Shown piece after piece: positions 13,101 through 27,782 of a stretch of DNA of 64,000 nucleotides (position 1 is the stretch's first letter; the number at the start of each line of letters is the position of its first letter). Location: NCBI RefSeq assembly GCF_011386835.1, contig NC_088791.1, positions 27,812,998-27,876,997 of the forward strand, in the 5' to 3' direction. The stretch is from Chrysemys picta bellii. Taxonomy: Eukaryota; Chordata; Testudines; Emydidae. The notes beneath the pieces are model-generated. The model was not told the origin of the DNA, ran no database searches, and saw only the letters and a list, made by a program, of their open reading frames with translations. The translations under genes were made by a program, and so were the position numbers.

Positions 13101-13459
13101 GAAAGTGCATATTCCCTGACAGTTATTTCATATAAAACATCAACTGAAATGGATTGAACATTAGGATGTATTTGATACACTGCACATATTTAAGCAGTTC
13201 ACTAGGGTTTCATAGATATTTTACTTAATATCCATAACTTTGTTGAGTACACCATTTAATATAAATGATACAGGGAAACGGTTTTTATTCTGTAACTTCC
13301 TGCTCTTCAAAGAATGGTGATTTCACATTTATCAGGACTCTTCTTTAACATGGTGTCCTCACTTAAATTGATATATTTCTTCAGTAATCATAAATGAACG
13401 TACAATTTCTCCTTTTGGATAGTACTATGCTTTAATTAGTGTTGCATAAATACCGTTAC
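10136..13459. other. SRPK2 intron, repeat-poor
   Basis: AT-rich intron downstream of exon B. I see no transposon domains, terminal repeats or RNA gene. I looked here for the last SRPK2 coding exon (ELRHITKLKPW through HPWLNS) on the minus strand and did not find it. Confidence 0.6.
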
Positions 13460-13552
13460 CTTTTTTGGTGAAAAACTCCTTGGAATATTTCCCCAACATA
13501 GCGTATTTTCGAGGGATTTTTCCCAGCAGTTCAATGATCAATGCTATGTGAT
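13460..13552 (-). CDS. SRPK2: SRPK2 alternative exon B (SRPK1-like version)
   Basis: This 93-bp open segment has the acceptor CTCCAATGCAG and donor AAAAAAG/GTAACG. Its phase is identical to exon A. It encodes (D)HIALIIELLGKIPRKYAML, then GKYSKEFFTKK. It aligns to exon A over all 32 residues with 22 identities. The docking Asp and Glu are kept, but most of the changes go to Lys or to hydrophobic residues. The KYSKEFFTKKG tail and HIALIIELLGK head resemble SRPK1. The reading frame is intact and most exon A/B differences are conservative, so I read this as a real alternative exon and not a decayed duplicate. Its pyrimidine tract is weaker than that of exon A. Whether it is used, and whether exclusively, cannot be told from DNA alone. 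Confidence 0.85.
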
Positions 13553-14848
<1,296 letters not shown>

Positions 14849-15065
14849 CTAGGAAATAACAGACACATTTATAGGTATTTCAGAAATAATTATTTTAATC
14901 TTAGAATTTTGACAATGAAATGTCAAATGTTAAAACAGAGAGAATTACTTTCAAAGCAAGTGTTTCCAAAGGACGTATAACTAAACTTAAATCTCATAAA
15001 GGTTACTTACCTAGTAACAGCAGTTCCTTGAGTACAGTCTTGGGAGAAAGTGCATGTGCTCTTGG

Positions 15066-15290
15066 CAGGGCCGGCTCCAGGCACCAGCTCAGCAAGCAGG
15101 TGCTTGGGGCAGCCAACAGAAAGGGGCAGCACGTCCGACTCTTCGGCGCCAATTCGGCAGCGGGTCCCTCAGTCCCTCTCGGAGGGAAGGACCTGCTGCA
15201 AATTGCCGCAGAAGAATGAAGTGGCGCGGTAGAGCTGCCGCCGATGTGCCGCCGATCCTTGGGGCAGCAAAAACTCTGGAGCCGGCCCTG
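15066..15290. mobile_element. hAT-type MITE, CAGGGCCGGC family, short copy
   Basis: The terminal inverted repeats are CAGGGCCGGCTCCAGGCACC and GGAGCCGGCCCTG. The flanks are a perfect 8-bp duplication GCTCTTGG (15058-15065 and 15291-15298). The termini match the longer copy at 61156-61796. The overlapping open frames inside are products of GC-rich sequence and are not genes. Confidence 0.93.
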
Positions 15291-15322
15291 GCTCTTGGTG
15301 TCATGGTCAGAACTCTCTAGAG

Positions 15323-16251
15323 CAGGGGTTCTCAATCTTTTTCTTTCTGAGGCCCCCTATAAAAATTCCACAGCCCACCTCTGCCACAACAACAGTTTTT
15401 CTGTATATCCAGTAGATTAAAAGCCAAGGCCAGCGTTACAGGTTAGCAAGCAGGGCAATTGCCCAGGGCCCCAAACCACAGGGGGCTCTGCAAAGCTAAG
15501 TTGCTTGGGCTTCGGCTTTCAGCCCTCGGCCCCAGTGAGTCTAACGCCAGCCCTGCTTTCTCATTTATTTTGGCGGACCCTCTGAAATCTGTCCGTGGCC
15601 CCCAGGGGGCTCCAGACCTCAGTTCCCTCTAAGCTGTGCGGCTGTGCTGCCACCTAGTAAGCCCCGCGCAGGGGCTCAGGGCTGCAGCGGGGAGAGGTGC
15701 TCTTCCCCACTGGCTCCAGCGTGGACCTGCCTCAGCCAGGGGAGGAGCCTCTCCCTCAGCCCGGCCCAGCCCTGCTGGAGCTGCTGCGGCTGGGGAGAGG
15801 TACCTCTGCCCCAGCCCTGAGCTGCTGTAGCAAGAGAGGGCTGGGGGGAGCCATCTCTCCCCACCTCAGTCCTGGGACAGCCTGCATCCCAAACCCCTTA
15901 TCCCAGGCCCCACCTCAGAGCCCACACACCCCTGCACCCCAACCCTCTGCTCCAGCCCTGAGCCCCCCGCATCCCAAACCCCTCATTCCCAGTCTCACCC
16001 CAGAGCCCGCACCCCCAGCCAGAGCCCTCATCACCCCCACATCCCAACCCTCTGCCCCAGCCCTGAGCCCCTTCCCACACGCCGAACCCCTTGGCCCCAC
16101 CCCCACCACATGAATTTCATTATGTGCACCAATATGAAGGTGATGTGTCACACATCACCTCCATATTGGTGCACATAACAAAATTAATTCCGCACATGGA
16201 CACAAAAAATTATCGGGAACACTGCCCCAGACCCCTGGTTGAGAACTGCTG
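15323..16251. mobile_element. hAT-type MITE (CAGGGGTTCTC family) with nested insert
   Basis: The ends CAGGGGTTCTCAATC and GGTTGAGAACTGCTG are inverted repeats. The flanks are a perfect duplication CTCTAGAG (15315-15322 and 16252-16259). At 929 bp it is far longer than related copies (218-351 bp), because a second element lies inside at about 15615-16222. Confidence 0.93.
15615..16222. mobile_element. Nested element with C-rich minisatellite core
   Basis: It begins around AGTTCCCTCTAAGCTGTGCG and ends around TTATCGGGAACACTG, whose outer bases are roughly complementary. The interior (about 15880-16085) is a degenerate tandem array built on CCCCAACCCTCTGCCCCAGC and CCCTGAGCCCC. Close to the end is a hairpin: TGCACCAATATGAAGGTGAT is followed by its complement across 16124-16176. 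The class is uncertain. Confidence 0.6.
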
Positions 16252-16929
16252 CTCTAGAGAGAATGCTCCCTTGCAACACTGACGATTCATATCCAAGGCT
16301 TCAAAAGGAGCAGCAAGTCTTAACCCCAGTCCATTTTTTTGTACTTAATCAGAATCTATGCCTTAGATTGAAGAACTGGAGAAAACAGATAGGGAGTGTG
16401 GATTTATGCTATCAATCTATCTGGTAATTCCTGGAGTTTGAATTTACTAGGTAAGAAATCTGTCATCTTTGAGTATCATCAACACAGAACCCTTCTGTTG
16501 GGAAGTTAATTAACAGCATCAACCCTTAAGGGGGGGTTAATTCTGAAGAAAACCAGTTAAATAAAGATTGCTGAGTGCTTGCCTTAAATTGGACACAAGA
16601 TTCTGAAGCCAAACCAAGACAGTAATGCTGTCAAAGTGTGTATCAAACTGCAATTAGCAGATTTATGCTTCTCAGAGACAATCACTTCTGAGACACACGG
16701 TTTCATCTGGAGGACCATAGCTTTCCAAGATCCAGTGGCTGAAAGCTGAACTCAGTAAAGTTCAAACTGGAAATAAGATGCACATTTTGAACAAGATAGT
16801 AATTCACCACTTGAACAAATTATCCAGGGATGTGATAAATTCTTCATCATTTGGGATCTCTAAATCCAGTTGCATGTGTTTCTACAAATATGCTCTAGTT
16901 CAATTACAAGTTATTCATCTAGATACAGG
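16252..16929. other. SRPK2 intron, nothing recognised
   Basis: AT-rich intronic sequence between a MITE and a CR1 tail. No coding or repeat signature. Confidence 0.5.
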
Positions 16930-17258
16930 AATCACTGAGTGAAATTCTATGTCTTATGCTACAAATGAAGGAGGTCAGACTAGAATCAGGGGTTCTCAAA
17001 CTGGGGGTTGTGATCTCTCAGAGGGTTGCGAGGTTATTCCGTGGGCGTTGTGAGCTGTCAGCCTCCACCCAAAATCCCACTTTGCCTCCAGCATTCATCA
17101 TAGTGTTAAATATAAAAAATGTGTTTTTAATTTATAAGGGGGGGGGGGGTGTCGCACTCAGATGCTTGCTGTGTGAGAGGAGTCACCAATACAAAAGTTT
17201 GAGAACTACTGGACTAGATGATCGTAATAGTCCCTCAAGGCCTTAAAATCTATGGATA
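16930..17258 (+). mobile_element. CR1 3' tail split by a MITE
   Basis: CR1 tail words lie on both sides of an insertion: TCTATGTCTTATGCTACA and GGAGGTCAGACTAGA before it, GACTAGATGATCGTAATAGT and CCTTAAAATCTATGGA after it. The order and orientation are those of an old CR1 3' end. Confidence 0.75.
16987..17211. mobile_element. hAT-type MITE inside a CR1 tail
   Basis: It starts CAGGGGTTCTCAAACTGGGG and ends AAAGTTTGAGAACTACTG. The flanks GACTAGAA and GACTAGAT are an imperfect 8-bp duplication. It includes a G(11) run near 17140. The family is the same as 41012-41229, whose interior shares GCCTCCACCC-type words in the opposite orientation. Confidence 0.85.
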
Positions 17259-19810
17259 AAGGACCCCCTCTTGAAGTCAGTGGCAAAATTCCTCATAATA
17301 TCTACAAGGACAAGATTTCATGCCATGAATCTATAATATAATGTATCCTAAAACTTTCAAGGCACAGAAACACCTGCAAGGGCATACATGTTTGTATACA
17401 AAGTTGGATCCATTTAGACAATCCCTGGGCAAAAACTGTGTCTCCCCCCTGAATTTATTCTGACAGTCTACAAGTTAGCTATGCGATTTACAGAAAAATT
17501 TAATTCTTTCTAAGTAGGGAAACACTGTCAGCCACATTTTACTGATAGGAAAATGGAGGCAATAAAAAAATTAAACTGAATTGTACAAGATCAGTAAACT
17601 GAATTGTACAGTAGGTCAGTGATTCACACATGTCCAGCAACATGCTGCATTCCAAGCCACAAAATTCAGAGGTTTCAGATCTGGATAAATAATCTGGCCC
17701 TGAGTTTGTGAAGGGAGATCCAGAAGAGCTGTAAAATGAACTGGAAGTTCCAAAGTTAAGGTAGGAACTCTGAGAACCAGAAATGGCAAGCTCAAGTTGG
17801 AGCTATATCACCTCAACTCTGCCATGCCTGATTGTCCTGAAGACTCTTGGTAACAGATATAAAGAGGCATACACGAATTCTTGACTCCAGCCTAAGAAGT
17901 CAACTGCTTGAATCCTCATCCTCAGGGAGGGAAACTGTGGGTATGTCATATTTTCCCTTATTGAAAGCAGGTCTATTTAAAGAGAACCCAAACTTCTGAA
18001 TACTAAAATTACTTGAATGATCACTTGTGCTGAGCACTGTATCTCCAATTTAAGTTATCTTCCAAGACGTTGCTTTTCCTGGGTAGATGAAGGGCAAGAA
18101 GAGGGATACAGCAAGAGCCTGACAACTTTTTGATATAGTTCTGAGAGCGAGATCCACTCTGTCAGTTCACTTTACTCCATGGTCGCGATGGTGTCTGCAA
18201 AATACTGTTCTGTCTCTAATTCACAGATTCAAAGGCGGGAATGTGATCATTGAGTCTCACCTCCTGTATAATACACGCCATACATTCAGAACTTCCCCAA
18301 AATAATTCATGGAATGTAAGATTTGAATATAGATGAATTACCTGTAACTCTAACCTATTTATAGGTCCTTGACTTCCACAGGCCTTGAACTGCATGGTGA
18401 TCTATAGAGCCCTTCAAATCCACGGACCATTTTTGCAGATCGTGGATCAGATGCGGATACAAATTCTGTATCTGTACTGGGCTCTAGTGATCCAAATGAG
18501 CCCATACCAGAATAATTTGTCCCTTCCAGACATTTTTGTTCATCATGCCAGGGAAATAGTGATTTTCAAAGGCATGGTCACTAATGGCTGAAAATGGTCT
18601 CAAATGGTTCCAGTGTCTATTAAACTGGACTGCTACCCAGCCCTACTGAAGGAACTCTAAGAAGTGAAACCACTGTGATTCACAGATTTGCGGATTTATA
18701 CACAGACCCTGGAAAGTTCAAGATATAGAGCTCCCATCATATATGCAAATAAATCTCGGCAGCTCCAGAAGTTATGTGGTGGTAAAATCAAAGAGAATAC
18801 CACTCTGGCACCATAGGGAAAATATAATGGGTTGAGACTCCTCCTTACTAGGATCCTTCAGAAAATCATTATCCAAATCAGATGAGAGTGAGAAGCCATC
18901 AATGGCCACCTGGACCCGAGGAGATGTCTTCACTGATGCAATAGCTGGGGCCAGATTTCTTAAGAGAATGGGTGTGAAAGGTAGCTGGTCTTTGTGGATT
19001 TCAAAAGAATAATATCTTTTAAAAACTGATTCTCAGATAGAGTCCATATAGGAAGGGATTATGTGGTTTGCTAAAATTAATCTCTTGGAGCAGAATTAAC
19101 CCGGGTGGGATTAAAAAACTGACTTGCAGAAACTCTATTATCAGAAGTGTGGGGACAGAGACCTAAGATATTGAAGCGTCAGGCAGAGGGGTTCTGGACC
19201 TGGGAATACTCAGTATGAGCCTCAAGTCTCATCAGATCCATGGTACCTGTTCTACTTTAGTGCTGAGCAGAAACTTGATGACACCTCAGAACTGATTCAG
19301 CTTCTCCCTTTGTCTTCTTGTGTAGCTTTGACTCCATGCTTTGAACCGTGCAGGTTTCTATTTGTTTGTAGAGTATACTGACTGGATAACACAAAGTGAA
19401 TGGCATTGACCAGGCCACACTGTGGTGCTGAGCCTAACACTAAAATACGTTTTTAAACATCCAACAAGAAACAACCAGAATAACAATTAAAAACAAGCTA
19501 ACTATATTAGCAAGGAAAAAAGTGGTCACAAAAAAGGAGGGTTCAAAGTTTTTGGTCTGTAGCAGTCAGAAGGCTCTGGAGTTGGGTCACACTTACTTCT
19601 CCTTATATAACTTCACATCCAAATGGTTGGTGTCCCAGAAACCATGTGCAGAGCCACAATAGCTCAGTGCCAAGACAGCATGCGCTCCCAAGTGTGGGGA
19701 ACTGTGCTATCAATACTTAAAATAAGGCAATGTCTACTCTACAAGCTAGGGGGTAATTCCCCTACTTGCATACACATACTCACATTAACCTGAAACTGGT
19801 GGATCCATAG
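17259..19810. other. SRPK2 intron with faint old repeat traces
   Basis: There are no coding features. At 18408-18480 the words AGAGCCCTTCAAATCCACGG and GGATCAGATGCGGATACAAA look like a degraded DNA-transposon end. At 17515-17560 TTTTACTGATAGGAAAATGGAGGC recalls the MIR core. Both are weak. Confidence 0.45.
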
Positions 19811-20486
19811 GGCTTGGCTACACTTGCTAGTTACAGCGCATTAAAGGAGCCCCGGGCGCACTAGCTCACTACCCGTCCACACTGGCAAGGCACATAGAGC
19901 GCTCCGATTCCACCTCGGCAAGTAGAATAACGTTTGATACGCCCCCGCTGGAGCACCCCAGAGTCAGTGTGAACGAGGTGTTGCATTACTGCGCTCTGAT
20001 CAGCATCTGGAAACATCCCATAATCCCCTTAAGTCAAGTGGCCACTCTTGTCATTGTTTTGGATATGCCCTTTGAAAGCTCCGTTTGACAGCCGGCATGC
20101 TTATCTGCTCCAAGACAAAGCAACCATTACTGTGGAATGCTGGGGGGTGGGAGAGGGAGGTCTGCTGCTGTCTGAACTTACAAGACAGCATGCTGACACG
20201 CTGTCAGCCCCTAAAAACCCACTTTCTCTCCCCCCCACATACACACAACACACTCCCTGTCACACTCCACTCCACCCCACCCCACCCATTTGAAAAGCAC
20301 GTTGCGGCCACTTTCATGCTGAAATAGCTACCACAATGCACTGCTCTCTGTGGCCATTGCAAGAGCTGCTAATATGACCATGCCAGTGCGCTGTCAGTGT
20401 GGACAGACTGCAGCGCTTTCCCTACTGAACTCTACGAAGGCTGGTTTAACTCAAAGCGTTCTTCATCTGCAAGTGTAGCCATGCCC
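19811..20486. mobile_element. Non-autonomous DNA transposon, GGCTTGGCTACACTTG ends
   Basis: The ends GGCTTGGCTACACTTG and CAAGTGTAGCCATGCC are inverted repeats with one mismatch. The flanks TCCATAG and CCCATAG suggest a target duplication. No ORF shows transposase motifs. The ends are related to those of 37788-37997 and 63036-63274. Confidence 0.8.
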
Positions 20487-20641
20487 ATAGTCAGCACAGC
20501 CAAGTTGTGCCTCCACTGCTTGTACCCATGCTACTGTGGCTGCACAGCTATTTACACCTGTGCTAGCTTGAGGAGAGTTAGCACAAGTATATGTATACAA
20601 GCTGGGGAATCACACCCTTAGTTCATAGCGTAGAGAGAGCC

Positions 20642-21363
20642 TGTGATAGGGCGTCTGCTCCACACTGGCCCATAAGGGGTTAATAGAGCCCTAGGGAGGC
20701 TGTGCAGGAGACAGCCAATTAAGAGAGGGGTTGCAAGTAGCAGTCAATCAGGGTCAGGCTGGCCCATATAAGAAGGGCTGCAGAGCAGAGCAGCTTGGTT
20801 ACTCCCTGGAGTTTGAGGAGGGAGGAAGGCTGGCTGCCTTGCAGGCTGAAGGCAGCAAGCACCCTGGACAGAGCAGTGCTGCGGGCAGAGACCCGGGGAG
20901 CTAAAGGCAGCTCCTGGCAGGCTGCAGGGATCTGCAGGCTGAGGCCCTGAGACAAGGGCAAAGAGAGTGCTGGGGCCACAGGGAAGTGGCCCAGGGAAAT
21001 CTACTGAAGAGTCAGAGGGGATGCAGCAAGTAGCGGCCATCTACAGGGTCCCTGGGCCAGGACCCAGAGTAGTGGGCGGGCCTAGATTTCACACATTCCC
21101 ACTCGCCAGTGAGGAAATAGCCAGACATTGGGCTGCATTTGCTACTGAGGGAAGTGGATGGACAGTGGACTGCAATTCCCCTGGAAGGGGGGAGGACCGA
21201 GTGTGGCACAGCTGAGTGCTGTGTCCTGAAGAGGACGCTGCGGTCCTTGGAGCAGATGTGACGACAGATGAGACACCACCAGGAGTCAGCATACTGACCT
21301 GTGGAGCCGATCTGCAAGATGATCAGCAGGGGGTGCTAGCATGGTGAGTCCCACCCCATCACA
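20642..21363 (+). mobile_element. Solo LTR with 5-bp target duplication
   Basis: It begins TGTGATAGGG and ends CCCCATCACA, so the ends are short inverted repeats with TG...CA termini. It is flanked by a perfect 5-bp duplication GAGCC (20637-20641 and 21364-21368). A TATA-like CCCATATAAGAAGGGC sits at 20763, which gives the orientation. No coding sequence of gag, pol or env lies next to it. An ERV or Gypsy-type LTR left after recombination between two LTRs is the best reading. Confidence 0.85.
20763..20778 (+). promoter_or_regulatory. TATA-like box of the solo LTR
   Basis: CCCATATAAGAAGGGC within the LTR. It is in a plausible place for the U3/R promoter. Activity is unknown; transcription from it would run antisense to SRPK2. 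Confidence 0.45.
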
Positions 21364-21390
21364 GAGCCTAAGATTACATTGTTCCTTTAA

Positions 21391-21485
21391 AAAAGCGACA
21401 AAGAGTCCCATGGCACCTTATAGACTAACAGACATATTGGAGCATAAGCTTTCGTGGGTGAATACCCACTTCGTCAGACGCATGA
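21391..21485 (+). mobile_element. Penelope-like terminal module
   Basis: CAAAGAGTCCCATGGCACC, AGACTAACAGACATATTGG and AGCATAAGCTTTCGTGGGTG. Same module as 2166-2275 (opposite strand) and 47291-47377. Confidence 0.7.
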
Positions 21486-23229
21486 ATAATGTTTAAATCA
21501 TGTTGTTCCTTGAAGTAAATATTGACCTTGAGTTTACCTTGATCGATGTTTATCTCTTGGATCAATACATCTTGATGTTCACTTTAGTAGAAATTAATGT
21601 CTATTTATGTCTAGTTAATGTCATTTTACACAAGTGAGCTGAAACACAGGAAAGTTCAGTGAGTTCCCAAAGGCTAGTTATCTTCACTGACTTTTTAGAT
21701 GGAATTATCTGTTGGCAATTTCCCAAAGGTATCACAAGAGAAGTCAGTCTAGTTGTAAGGGTTTGAAGGAGCTAGCAGTTTTAGTAGCAGGACTTGCTTA
21801 GAGAAGGCATTCCATGTGTGGGGGGAGGCATGGAAGAAAGGGCAAAATGGCTTATGACAGAAGTGCACTATGGCAGTTTGTTCCCTCTAAAACTCTCTCT
21901 ACAAAGTCAGGCAATAAAAAGGACAAACACACAAAAGATATTTTGCCTTATCTCAGCTTGATAAGTAAGTCTGATACACAAAACACAGGCAATCAGAGAG
22001 GAAACTAGGGTTCTATTATTCCCTACAGCCTACTCTCAAACCCATGCTAATACCACGAGTGGTTGTTCATTAGGCATCTTTTTCTGTTCTGCTCTATTTT
22101 GGTTCTTATACTGTATCTACCATTATGATACCTTTGGAAGGTAATTTTCTTTAGTATATTTCAGCATGTGTACTGCATTCTTCAAAGCAAAGCAGCAGTT
22201 AGTTAATAAAAGCAATGAATACTGTCCATCCCTGCTGATGGAAAAATGTGCACATGGGTATTTTAATTTGTGAAAAGCATCTCTTACTGGAATCTAAATA
22301 GCGTCTTCACTTAATTGCTTTCTAAACGGTTTACTAAAATGTGCCTTGGTTCCGTGACATTAAGCTTGCAGCTTCTTTCCTCCACTTCAAAATGCAAGGC
22401 AAGCTGCTTTCTCTGATCCTAGTATCCTTCTATATCTGCCCTCTTCCTACAGAACAATATTAACTCTGCCATTTTTATATTTGTTAAATATATTTTTCCC
22501 CTTAGTGATGTTACTACCACTACCTGAGAAACCATGAGGGTCACACATTTATTTTCCAACCAGACTTGTAATTCTCCAGAGTTTTTAAGATGCTAATTCC
22601 TGTGCAGAGTAAGATGATTTGTTACACATCCTGGTATGTGCCTCTTACATGCACCAGCACAATGGTATCGTGTTCATACAGTGCCTTCGGAGACACATTC
22701 ACTCTCTCTAAAGCACTGGGCAGGAAGAATATGAGAGGAGAACTACTACTGCAATCTGTTAGAGGAGAGAATGTGAGTAAATATATTCGGCCCCGAACCT
22801 GCATACACTTACACATGTTTAACTTTAGGAATGTGAGTAATCCCATTAATTTCAATGGGACTGCTTGCAGCAGAAAGTTAATCACCCGTATAAGTGTTTG
22901 CAGAATTGGTACCTTAGACTGTAATACCACTATTTATGTAATAGAATTCTCTCCTCATTTTAGAAGGGTGTCCACTCCACAAAAACACTCTCACTCCCCA
23001 CCCAGGTTCTCTCTGGAGAAGCAAAAATCCAAGTACAAGTTTTCTCTTCTCTAATTCCTCCTGCCGTTCTATAGTTATGTTTTGCTTTCTATGCTTACTT
23101 TTAAAAGTTGTTGTTTATAAATGCAATGGTGCTGTTTTTCTTGAGTGATCCAAATCTCCCTGAAAGCCATTTTACTGAGTGCCAAAATAGATCCACACAA
23201 ACATAACAGAAAAAGATCCTCCTATGACC
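21486..23229. other. SRPK2 intron, nothing recognised
   Basis: AT-rich sequence. The 154-codon open frame at 22590-23054 has no family resemblance and lies antisense to the gene, so I do not call it. Confidence 0.5.
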
Positions 23230-25990
23230 GGGCTCCCCTGGCACTTTAACCACCTGGATTCAAAGTGCAACAACACAAGTTAGACAGTAAGGGTGTTATC
23301 ATTTCAGACACTTGCCCTTGCTCCAATCCAAGGAGCATAAACAAAGACAAGGAGAAAGAAGTTGCCAGCGGCTTGAATGGAGGTCCCATATGAGCCACCA
23401 AAACAGTATTAAAAACCCACAAAGGAACCGTCTCTTTAACCAGTGGGTGGAGTTGAGTGACTCCTTTGAAGAACCTCATTTCCACTGAGTTTGAAAACAC
23501 TGACTTCCCACGGATAGGTGGATGAAATGCCAAAATCGCTGCCAGGTGGACTTGCAATGAACTAAGTGCAAGACCAGAAGACTGAAGGTGTAACAGGTAC
23601 TCCAAGATGTCCTGGATACAAGCCAGTGTTGGCTGAACTCCCCGGGCCAATGACCATACTAAGAGCAGCTTCTAGTTGGCCGAGTAGGGCACCCTGGTTG
23701 AGGGCTTCCAACTATTAAGCAAGAGCTGCCGGATCGCCACCGAACATCGTTCCTTTTCCTCATCTAATCATGCAGCACCCACAAAGAGATGCAGAGAGAT
23801 GAGTGTTGGATGCAAAACTTGACTGTAATGCTGAGTCAGGAGGTCAGGATGAAGAGGCAGGAATATCGGAGGCTGAAACGATAATATGAGGAGGTTGGAG
23901 AATCAGCATTGTTTTGGCCACTCTGGAGCAATAAGAATGAGCTTGGCATGGTCCAATTTCAGCTTGAAAATGACCTGTGGGATGTCCGGAATTAGAGGAA
24001 AGGCACATAGGAGTGCCGATTCCCAGCTCAGGTGAAAAGCATTGGTCAAGGAGTCCAGACTGAGGCGACTTCAGGAACAGAATAGATGTCATTTCTTGTT
24101 TGGCACAAGAGAAAACAAGTTGATCGTCAGAATACCCCACAGACAGACTGCAGGATGATGGGCTTCAGAGACAGCTTGTGAATCAACGAGAAATTCCTGC
24201 TGAGGTTATTCACCAATTGATTCTGGAACCCAGGTAAGTGATCAGCCATGGGGGATGTTTTGCCAGATGAAAAATGCCAGACACTGATTGCCTCCTGACA
24301 AAGCATTTTGGAATGTGCTCCCCTCACCTGTTCACGTAATACATCATGGTGGTATTGCCAGAGAGTATGAGAAATGCTGCACCCTTGATATGAACCTGAC
24401 AGGTCTGACAGGCATTGTAGATGGGATGAAGCTCTAGAACATTAATATACAGAGAAGCTTCTCACTCTGACCACAGATCTTGAACTTTCAATGAGTCCAA
24501 ATGTGCTCCCCAAACTATTAAGGAGGCATCGGGTGATTACAGTCCTGGTCAATGGTGGCCAAGTGAGAGGAACACCCTGGCACACCGTGTCAAGAACTGT
24601 CCACCACTGTAGAAACCCAGGATTGGTGGGAGGAGTCAGATCAGAGTACCCAAGGGATAGCGATTTGGACGATAGATCAACTTCAGCGACATCTGAAGAG
24701 GACACAGGTGCAGCCTGGCATATTGGACTACCTGGGTAAATATGGCCATACGGCCTAGCAACCTCAGGCATACTTGGGCTGTGGTTGAGGGTTGAGACTG
24801 CAGCTTAAGACATACGTGATAGATCACCTGGAACTGCTCAGTCAGTAGAAATGCTCCTGACCTTGTCGAGTCTATCTGGGCCCCAATGAACTTGATTCTT
24901 CGAGTTGGAAGCAATACTGCCTTTCTGCTGTTTAGGATCAGACCTAGATGATTGAGTAGGCGTAGCGTGAAGTGAACATAAGAGAGGACTTCTTTGCTGG
25001 ACTTGCCCCTCAGTAACCAATCATTCAGATACAGGAAGGTATGAATTCCCTTCTTCCTGAGATATGCTGTTACCACAATCACACACTTGATGAAAAGCAG
25101 AGAAACGGAAGAGATGCTGAACCCCAGTGGAGAGTCTGGAATCGAGAGGCAAAGCAGGTATGATGTCACCTGGTATGCTGCTGGCATGGAGATGGTCGGT
25201 AATGTTGCCATGTTGTTGGTACTGGACTCAACAGATGCCCCATGACCAGAACCGGAGTCGACGGGACAGGCCCTTGCTGTTCTCAGCATGGTACTGGTTA
25301 GCAGTTGGACAGACCTGCTCCATCCCACCTGCCAGAGTGAGTACAGTGCTGGTCAGCATTCCTCCTAGAAGGAGGAGTTGTTCCCCTGAGACCGGTAATT
25401 ATCCCAACTCATTTTATGGGACCTCTTCCTTGCTGCACCAGAGGAGGGTAAACAATCTTTTCCTCTTGAGAGAAACACTAAAGCCCAAGCGTGGGGTGGC
25501 ATCGCTTGTCACATCCGAAGGCGGCCGCTGATCAGATGAAGGTCTTGGTGCCAAAGGGGGCCTCCTGGCCTGCTTCAAAAGGTGCTGCTTCAACCACAAG
25601 TCTCTTGCCACCTGAGTCCTCTTTGTGAACGACTTGCAGATGGAGCACCTCTCTCTGTGTTCCTCACCAAGAAACAACAAGCACCTTGTGTGTGGGGAGT
25701 CTCAGCTGGGGATGGCCCCGCTACATAATGGACAATGCTTAAACCCTTGTTAGGACATCAAACGGCGTTAGCCAACTAATCTACTAACAATAAACTAATA
25801 CTTAAACTAAGCCTATACAAGAAAAGTTCTCAGAAAACTGAAAGCGAAAGTGTGAGGTGAAGACAACACACAGAGCTCCGACTCTAGCCATGGGCAGTGA
25901 CAAGAAACTGAGGGTGTCAGGGTAGCTCCACCTTTATATAACATGAGGAGGGGCTATGGCCACAGAACATTAGTGCCGCCCCTACGGATA
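23230..25990 (-). mobile_element. DIRS retrotransposon, degenerate but nearly full order
   Basis: On the minus strand the domains run in DIRS order. A gag-like end sits at 25680-25414 (CSICKSFTKRTQVARDLWLK). Reverse transcriptase follows at 25328-24636 (KKGIHTFLYLNDWLLRGKS, with YLND where active copies usually have YLDD, then FIGAQIDSTRSGAFLLTEQF). RNase H-like sequence lies at about 24640-24330 (ARPYGHIYPGS and later words). The tyrosine recombinase is at 23650-23246 (QSSGLALSSLQVHLAAILAF, then PPFKPLAT). Frameshifts and stops break every domain. Confidence 0.8.
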
Positions 25991-26471
<481 letters not shown>

Positions 26472-26552
26472 CTAAAATGGAAAGAATGGCATTAATGAAA
26501 AAAAAACTAACAATAAAAAGGTTTGTTCTCAACAATGAAGGCTAAATACTTA

Positions 26553-27782
<1,230 letters not shown>

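Noticed and set aside
1..13459. Last coding exon(s) of SRPK2
   Set aside because: I searched the minus strand for the conserved LKPW, LRHPWL and related words and saw none; they must lie beyond the window start.
15697..16113. Proline-rich open frame of 138 codons
   Set aside because: A translation of a C-rich minisatellite within a nested MITE.
22590..23054. 154-codon open frame
   Set aside because: Antisense to SRPK2 within an intron, no recognisable domain, ordinary intronic composition.
24636..25328. 230-codon open frame as a host gene
   Set aside because: It is the DIRS reverse transcriptase, followed by RNase H and recombinase remnants in the expected order.
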